Assembly (NCBI GenBank): GCA_017935185.1
Contig: JAGBIC010000016.1
Span: 1 to 64,000 of the forward strand
DNA: 64,000 nt
Reading direction: 5' to 3'
Source of the DNA: Alistipes sp.
GTDB taxonomy: Bacteria; Bacteroidota; Bacteroidia; Bacteroidales; Rikenellaceae
The position numbers and the translations under genes were made by a program. This document shows positions 59,737 to 64,000 of the stretch, one piece after another. How positions within the stretch are numbered: position 1 is the stretch's first letter; each line of letters starts with the position of its first letter. The notes beneath the pieces are model-generated. The model was not told the origin of the DNA. It did not search any database and saw only the letters and a list, made by a program, of their open reading frames with translations.

Positions 59737-61206
59737 ATGGCAATTCATAACTTTGTGGCTATCGATTTGGGTGCCACCAGTGGTCGTGTGATTCTGGCAA
59801 CATTGTCTGACGGACAGTTGAAGATGGAAGAGATTCATCGTTTTGTCGATCCTATTATTGAGATGCAGGGCCACTTCTATTGGGATTTTCCCGCTATCTA
59901 TAAATCGGTGTTGGAGGGCTTGCAGGTCGTATCCGAGAGGGGTGTCGAGGTCGAGGCTATCGGAATCGATACGTGGGGTGTCGATTTTGTGATGTTTGGC
60001 GACGATGGCGCGATGCTGCGTCTGCCCTACTGCTATCGTGACCCCCATACCGTTGGGGCTCCCGACGAGTTCTTCAAGCGCATGTCACGCAAGGAGCTTT
60101 ATGGCAAGACGGGTATCCAGATAATGAACTTCAATTCGGTGTTCCAGCTCGACACGCTTCACCGCAACAACTGCTCGGCGTTGAAGGTTGCCAAAAAGAT
60201 TCTCTTCATTCCCGATGCGTTGGCTTATCTGCTTACGGGCGAGGCTGTTACCGAATACACAATTGCTTCGACTGCACAGATGATTGACCCTCGCACCAAG
60301 CAGTGGGATGACGATATTCTGGCCATGCTCGGTTTGAAAGCCGAGAATTTCGGCCGTATGATTATGCCTGGAGAGAAGATTGGTACTCTTAGCCCCGAGG
60401 TGCAGCGATTGACCGGTTTGGGCAGTGTGCCTGTGGTGGCGGTTGCAAGCCACGATACAGGTTCGGCGGTGGCTGCCGTGCCTGCTGCGGATGAGAATTT
60501 TGCATATTTGAGTTCGGGAACATGGTCGCTAATGGGCGTGGAGTCGCATGAGCCTGTAATCTCGGAGCGCAGCTTCGAGCTGAACTTCACAAATGAGGGC
60601 GGTATTGAGGGTACTATCCGAGTGCTGAAGAATATCTGCGGTATGTGGCTTCTGGAACGTTGTCGTGCCGAGTGGCCCAAGATGGAGTATTCAGAGCTTA
60701 TAGCCGCTGCCGAGCAGGCAGAGCCGTTCCGTTCGCTGATAAATCCCGATGCGCCATGCTTTGCCAACCCGCAATCGATGACGAAGGCTATTGCCGACTA
60801 CTGCAAGGCCACAAACCAGCCTGTGCCCCAGAGTGTGGGTGAATATGTGCGCTGTATTTTTGACTCTTTGGCGCTACGCTATCGTCAGGTTGTCGAGATG
60901 TTGCGTGAGATTTCGCCCGTTGCCATCAATCGTTTGTATGTCATTGGCGGAGGTGCGCGTAACGCCATGTTGAACCAATACACAGCCAATGCTGTGGGTG
61001 TTTCGGTCGAGACAGGCTCGTCGGAGTCAACAGCCATCGGTAACATCATGATGCAGGCAAAGTGGGCCGGCGTTGTTTCGACTATAATCGATATGCGTGC
61101 AATGATCAGAGCCTCGCTCGACGACAGCCAGAGCTACGAGCCGAAGGATGCAGAGGTTTGGAATAAGGCATACGAGAAGTTCCTGAGTGTATATAAAGAG
61201 ATGTAA
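59737..61206 (+). CDS. rhaB: Rhamnulokinase
   Basis: A 489-aa FGGY-family sugar kinase that phosphorylates L-rhamnulose. The N-terminal phosphate loop is 'VAIDLGATSGRVI' (the ATSGR form is typical of rhamnulokinases), then 'GIDTWGVDFVMF' with the catalytic Asp, 'YLSSGTWSLMGVE' and the C-terminal 'LYVIGGGARNAMLNQYTANA'. It heads a cluster with a GH78-like gene (17 nt) and rhaA, which fixes the sugar specificity. Confidence 0.94.
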   Translation: MAIHNFVAIDLGATSGRVILATLSDGQLKMEEIHRFVDPIIEMQGHFYWDFPAIYKSVLEGLQVVSERGVEVEAIGIDTWGVDFVMFGDDGAMLRLPYCYRDPHTVGAPDEFFKRMSRKELYGKTGIQIMNFNSVFQLDTLHRNNCSALKVAKKILFIPDALAYLLTGEAVTEYTIASTAQMIDPRTKQWDDDILAMLGLKAENFGRMIMPGEKIGTLSPEVQRLTGLGSVPVVAVASHDTGSAVAAVPAADENFAYLSSGTWSLMGVESHEPVISERSFELNFTNEGGIEGTIRVLKNICGMWLLERCRAEWPKMEYSELIAAAEQAEPFRSLINPDAPCFANPQSMTKAIADYCKATNQPVPQSVGEYVRCIFDSLALRYRQVVEMLREISPVAINRLYVIGGGARNAMLNQYTANAVGVSVETGSSESTAIGNIMMQAKWAGVVSTIIDMRAMIRASLDDSQSYEPKDAEVWNKAYEKFLSVYKEM

Positions 61207-61223
61207 ATTTAATAGCATAAAGA

Positions 61224-63029
61224 ATGAAGATAGTAACAAATATCGCTATTTTATCGGTCGCCCTCGCCTCGTTGATGTGCGTTGGCTGTGGCGAGTGCCG
61301 CAAGTGTGATGGAGTGCAGCAAGAGGCTGATGCTCGTCAGATTGACAGTCGTGTGAGGGAGTATCTCTCGCCTGTGAAGATTTTGTGGACACAGAATCAG
61401 GAACTCATATCAAATGCCGATGTGTTGTTGCGTGAGGGTAATGGTCAGGCCGACCTTACCAACAGCCATATCTGTGTGATGAAGAGCACCGAGAAGGAGC
61501 ATCCCGCTATCCTGTTTGACTTTGGCCGTGAGCTGCATGGCGGTTTGCAGATTGTTACGGGTCAGCCGGCCAGTCATACCCCTGTCAGGATCCGTGTGCG
61601 ATTCGGCGAGTCGGCAAGCGAGGCCATGTGCGAGATAGATGGCGTAAATGGCGCTACAAACGACCACGCTGTTCGTGATTTCGAGACTACCCTGCCGTGG
61701 CTCGGCGTAAAGGAGGTGGGAAATTCGGGTTATCGCTTCGTGCGTATCGACTTGCTCGACGACAATGCCGAGCTGCATCTGAAGGAGGTGCGTGCCATTT
61801 CGGTTATGCGCGATATCCCCTACCGTGGCTCGTTTGCTTGCAATGACGAGCGTCTGAACAAGATTTGGCAGACGGGAGCCCACACCGTACATCTTAATAT
61901 GCAGGAGTATCTCTGGGATGGCATCAAGCGTGACCGTCTGGTGTGGATGGGCGATTTGCACCCCGAAATTACAACCGTAAGCTATGTGTTCGGCTATAAC
62001 GACGTTGTACCCAAGAGCCTCGATTTGGCACGCGATATCACTCCGCTACCAAATTGGATGAGCGGTATGTATACCTATTCTATATGGTGGGTTATCGTGC
62101 AGCGTGATTGGTTCTATTTCCATGGTGACGAGGAGTATCTTGCGCAGCAGCGCGAATATCTGACAGGGCTGCTGGAGATTCTGCTCACCAAAGTTGACGA
62201 GAATGGTTTTGAGACAAGCGGCGGCGGATTCCTCGATTGGCCATCGAAGGCCAATCAGCCCGCCATGCGTGCAGGAACGCAAGCTTTGATGATGATGGCA
62301 ATGCAGGCCGGTAGCGATATGTGTGAGCGTCTGGGTGAGGTTGAGTTGGCAAAGCGTTGTGCCGAGTGCTACAACAAAATGGTGGCAGCAGCCCCTGCGG
62401 TGTGCGAGCAGTATTTCAAGCAGGCGCAGGAGCCTACCGCGCCGGGTAGCAAGCAGGGCGCATCGTTGTTGGCTCTGGCTGGTGCGCTGGATGCCAAGAA
62501 GGCCAATGATGAGGTTTTGCAGGTGGAGGGTGCTCGCGGTTTCTCGACTTTCTATGGCTATTATATGTTGCAGGCCATGGCCAAGGCCGGAAATTATGAG
62601 GGTGCTATGCAGGTTATTCGTGATTTCTGGGGCGGCATGCTCGATATGGGAGCTACCTCATTCTGGGAGGATTTCAATATCGATTGGCTGGAGAATGCAG
62701 CCCCCATCGATGCTCTTGTCCCCGAGGGTAAGAAGGATATCCATGGTGATTTCGGTGCATATTGCTATAAGGGTTTCCGTCATAGCCTCTGCCACGGCTG
62801 GGCTTCGGGTCCCACATCGTGGTTGAGCCAGCATGTGTTGGGCTTCGAGGTTGTGGAGCCTGGCTGCAAGGTGGTGAAAATAGTGCCCCATCTGGGCGAT
62901 TTGGAGTGGGCCGAGGGTAGCTTCCCCACCCCTATGGGCGATATCAAGGTGTCGCACAAGAGAGGTGTAGATGGTAAGGTGGTGTCGAAGATTGATGCTC
63001 CGCGAGGTGTGAAGATTATTCGTGAATAA
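61224..63029 (+). CDS. GH78-like alpha-L-rhamnosidase lipoprotein
   Basis: A 601-aa exported protein with a signal and lipobox CVGC (Cys near residue 22). A beta-sandwich (about 50-190) precedes a six-hairpin (alpha/alpha)6 barrel with 'YLWDGIKRDRLVWMGDLHPE' (GH78 motif: Asp-Gly...Lys-Arg-Asp-Arg, then catalytic acid), 'SGGGFLDWPSK', 'GATSFWEDFN' and 'LCHGWASGPTSWL'. It is shorter than classic GH78 enzymes, lacking extra sandwich domains. It probably releases rhamnose from glycans in the periplasm or on the surface for RhaA and RhaB. Confidence 0.86.
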   Translation: MKIVTNIAILSVALASLMCVGCGECRKCDGVQQEADARQIDSRVREYLSPVKILWTQNQELISNADVLLREGNGQADLTNSHICVMKSTEKEHPAILFDFGRELHGGLQIVTGQPASHTPVRIRVRFGESASEAMCEIDGVNGATNDHAVRDFETTLPWLGVKEVGNSGYRFVRIDLLDDNAELHLKEVRAISVMRDIPYRGSFACNDERLNKIWQTGAHTVHLNMQEYLWDGIKRDRLVWMGDLHPEITTVSYVFGYNDVVPKSLDLARDITPLPNWMSGMYTYSIWWVIVQRDWFYFHGDEEYLAQQREYLTGLLEILLTKVDENGFETSGGGFLDWPSKANQPAMRAGTQALMMMAMQAGSDMCERLGEVELAKRCAECYNKMVAAAPAVCEQYFKQAQEPTAPGSKQGASLLALAGALDAKKANDEVLQVEGARGFSTFYGYYMLQAMAKAGNYEGAMQVIRDFWGGMLDMGATSFWEDFNIDWLENAAPIDALVPEGKKDIHGDFGAYCYKGFRHSLCHGWASGPTSWLSQHVLGFEVVEPGCKVVKIVPHLGDLEWAEGSFPTPMGDIKVSHKRGVDGKVVSKIDAPRGVKIIRE

Positions 63030-63065
63030 AATATAGATGTATAACTTATAATAAAACTTAAAACA

Positions 63066-64000
63066 ATGAAAAAAGAACTTATTGAGAAGGCTTATGAAAT
63101 AGCCAAGGAGCGCTATGCCGCTATCGGAATTGATACAGATGCTGCAATGGAGACTTTGCAGGGTGTGCAGCTCTCGTTGCACTGCTGGCAGGCAGATGAC
63201 GTGAAGGGTTTTGAGGATGCAGGTGCCCTCACAGGCGGTATTCAGGCAACTGGTAACTACCCGGGTCGTGCAAGAAATATCGAGGAGTTGCAGGCCGACA
63301 TCGAGAAGGTTACTTCGCTCATCCCCGGCAAGCACCGCTTGAGTCTGCATGCCAACTATGCCGATTTCCGCCAGACAGGCATTGTCGACCGTGACCAGCT
63401 TGAGCCCAAGCACTTCGAGAGCTGGATGCAGTGGGCCGAGAAGTGTGGCATGAAGCTCGACTTTAACTCAACATCGTTCTCTCACCCCAAGAGCGAGGAT
63501 TTGACCCTGTCAAGCCCCAAGGAGGATATCCGCAAATTCTGGGTTGAGCATACCAAGCGTTGCCGTGCTATTGCAGAGGAGATGGGTCGCCGTCAGGGTG
63601 ATCCCGCAATTTTGAATGTTTGGGTACACGATGGCTCGAAGGATATCACCGTAAACCGCATGGCGTATCGTGCCAACCTGAAGAAGTCGCTGGACGAGAT
63701 TTTCGAGCAGAAGTATGACAATATGAAGGATTGCGTCGAGTCGAAGGTGTTCGGTATCGGTTTGGAGAGCTACACTGTGGGCAGCAACGATTTCTATATC
63801 GGCTACGCTGCACAGAAGGGTAAGATTGTAACCCTCGATACAGGTCACTTCCACCCCACCGAGTCTATTGCTGACAAGATGTCGTCGCTGCTGCTCTTTA
63901 CCCCCGAGGTGATGTTGCACGTGAGCCGCCCCGTACGTTGGGACTCTGACCATGTGACAATCATCAACGACGAGACTCTCGATTTGACCAAGGAGATTGT
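63066..64000 (+). CDS. rhaA: L-rhamnose isomerase (3' end cut by window)
   Basis: The first 311 codons of rhaA, which converts L-rhamnose to L-rhamnulose. Motifs are 'LQGVQLSLHCWQADDVKGFE', 'GGIQATGNYPG', 'KLDFNSTSFSHP' and 'VTLDTGHFHPTESIADK' with metal-binding His and Asp. The product feeds RhaB. It starts 36 nt after the GH78-like gene. Full length is expected near 415 aa. Confidence 0.96.
   Translation, partial: MKKELIEKAYEIAKERYAAIGIDTDAAMETLQGVQLSLHCWQADDVKGFEDAGALTGGIQATGNYPGRARNIEELQADIEKVTSLIPGKHRLSLHANYADFRQTGIVDRDQLEPKHFESWMQWAEKCGMKLDFNSTSFSHPKSEDLTLSSPKEDIRKFWVEHTKRCRAIAEEMGRRQGDPAILNVWVHDGSKDITVNRMAYRANLKKSLDEIFEQKYDNMKDCVESKVFGIGLESYTVGSNDFYIGYAAQKGKIVTLDTGHFHPTESIADKMSSLLLFTPEVMLHVSRPVRWDSDHVTIINDETLDLTKEI

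Noticed and set aside
1..64000. tRNA genes, insertion sequences, prophage, CRISPR arrays, toxin-antitoxin pairs
   Set aside because: I looked through the gaps and found no cloverleaf, transposase, phage protein or direct-repeat array.

Overview
The window is a gene-dense chromosomal segment from a member of the Bacteroidota, order Bacteroidales. The evidence is a short primary sigma factor of about 286 aa, recurrent promoters of the form TAnnTTTG with a TTTG/ATTG box 19-22 nt upstream, SusD-era style surface lipoproteins, DUF6562/DUF3575 fimbria-like proteins, a BtuB/BtuG cobalamin locus and FeoA-FeoB fusion. Base composition is moderate (about half G+C by eye). An Alistipes/Rikenellaceae-like gut bacterium is my best guess, but the genus is an inference. 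I see no tRNA, rRNA, insertion sequence, prophage or CRISPR array.

Layout. 1-4.8 kb (+): the end of a FabF-type gene, fabG, then a nucleotide cluster pyrF-pyrE-pyrB-purT. 4.9-5.9 kb (-): an ECF sigma factor and a membrane protein. 6.1-15.6 kb (-): a complete seven-gene purine operon purE-purL-purM-purN-purH-purD-folD with a structured leader, and upstream of it an independent structured small RNA that looks 6S-like. 16.3-20.1 kb (+): feoAB, a hemerythrin-type protein and a LuxR-type regulator with a degenerate receiver. 20.1-21.3 kb (-): a metallo-beta-lactamase-fold lipoprotein. 21.7-25.2 kb (+): methionine genes metY-metX-hom. 25.4-30.4 kb (-): three fimbria-like cell-surface genes, with two nine-base C/G homopolymer tracts. 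31.0-35.5 kb (-): a five-gene operon combining a NapH/NapG-like polyferredoxin, a Tat-exported ferredoxin-aldo/keto reductase, DUF1893, a lipoprotein and an ECF transporter S component. 35.7-36.2 kb (-): rubrerythrin. 36.5-49.7 kb (mostly +): housekeeping genes ettA, hisS, an S41 protease, mnmA, a YqaA-type membrane protein, aroE, a beta-lactamase-fold hydrolase, dnaE and trxA. 49.9-55.5 kb (+): a cobalamin riboswitch followed by two lipoproteins, btuG and btuB. 55.5-59.4 kb (-): a sialidase-fold lipoprotein, rpoD, glyA and a YgbA-family protein. 59.7-64 kb (+): rhaB, a GH78-like rhamnosidase lipoprotein and rhaA, cut by the window edge.

How it fits together. Purine synthesis draws one-carbon units from glyA and folD and has both a folate-dependent (PurN) and a formate-dependent (PurT) GAR transformylase. 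Iron uptake is linked to di-iron protein and regulator genes. Cobalamin uptake is placed under riboswitch control. Rhamnose is released outside the cytoplasm and then isomerised and phosphorylated. The least understood and most interesting pieces are the 31-35.5 kb Fe-S/ECF operon with an 18-bp perfect palindrome at its start site, the G-tract-bearing fimbria-like locus, and a tandem covarying hairpin repeat upstream of hisS.
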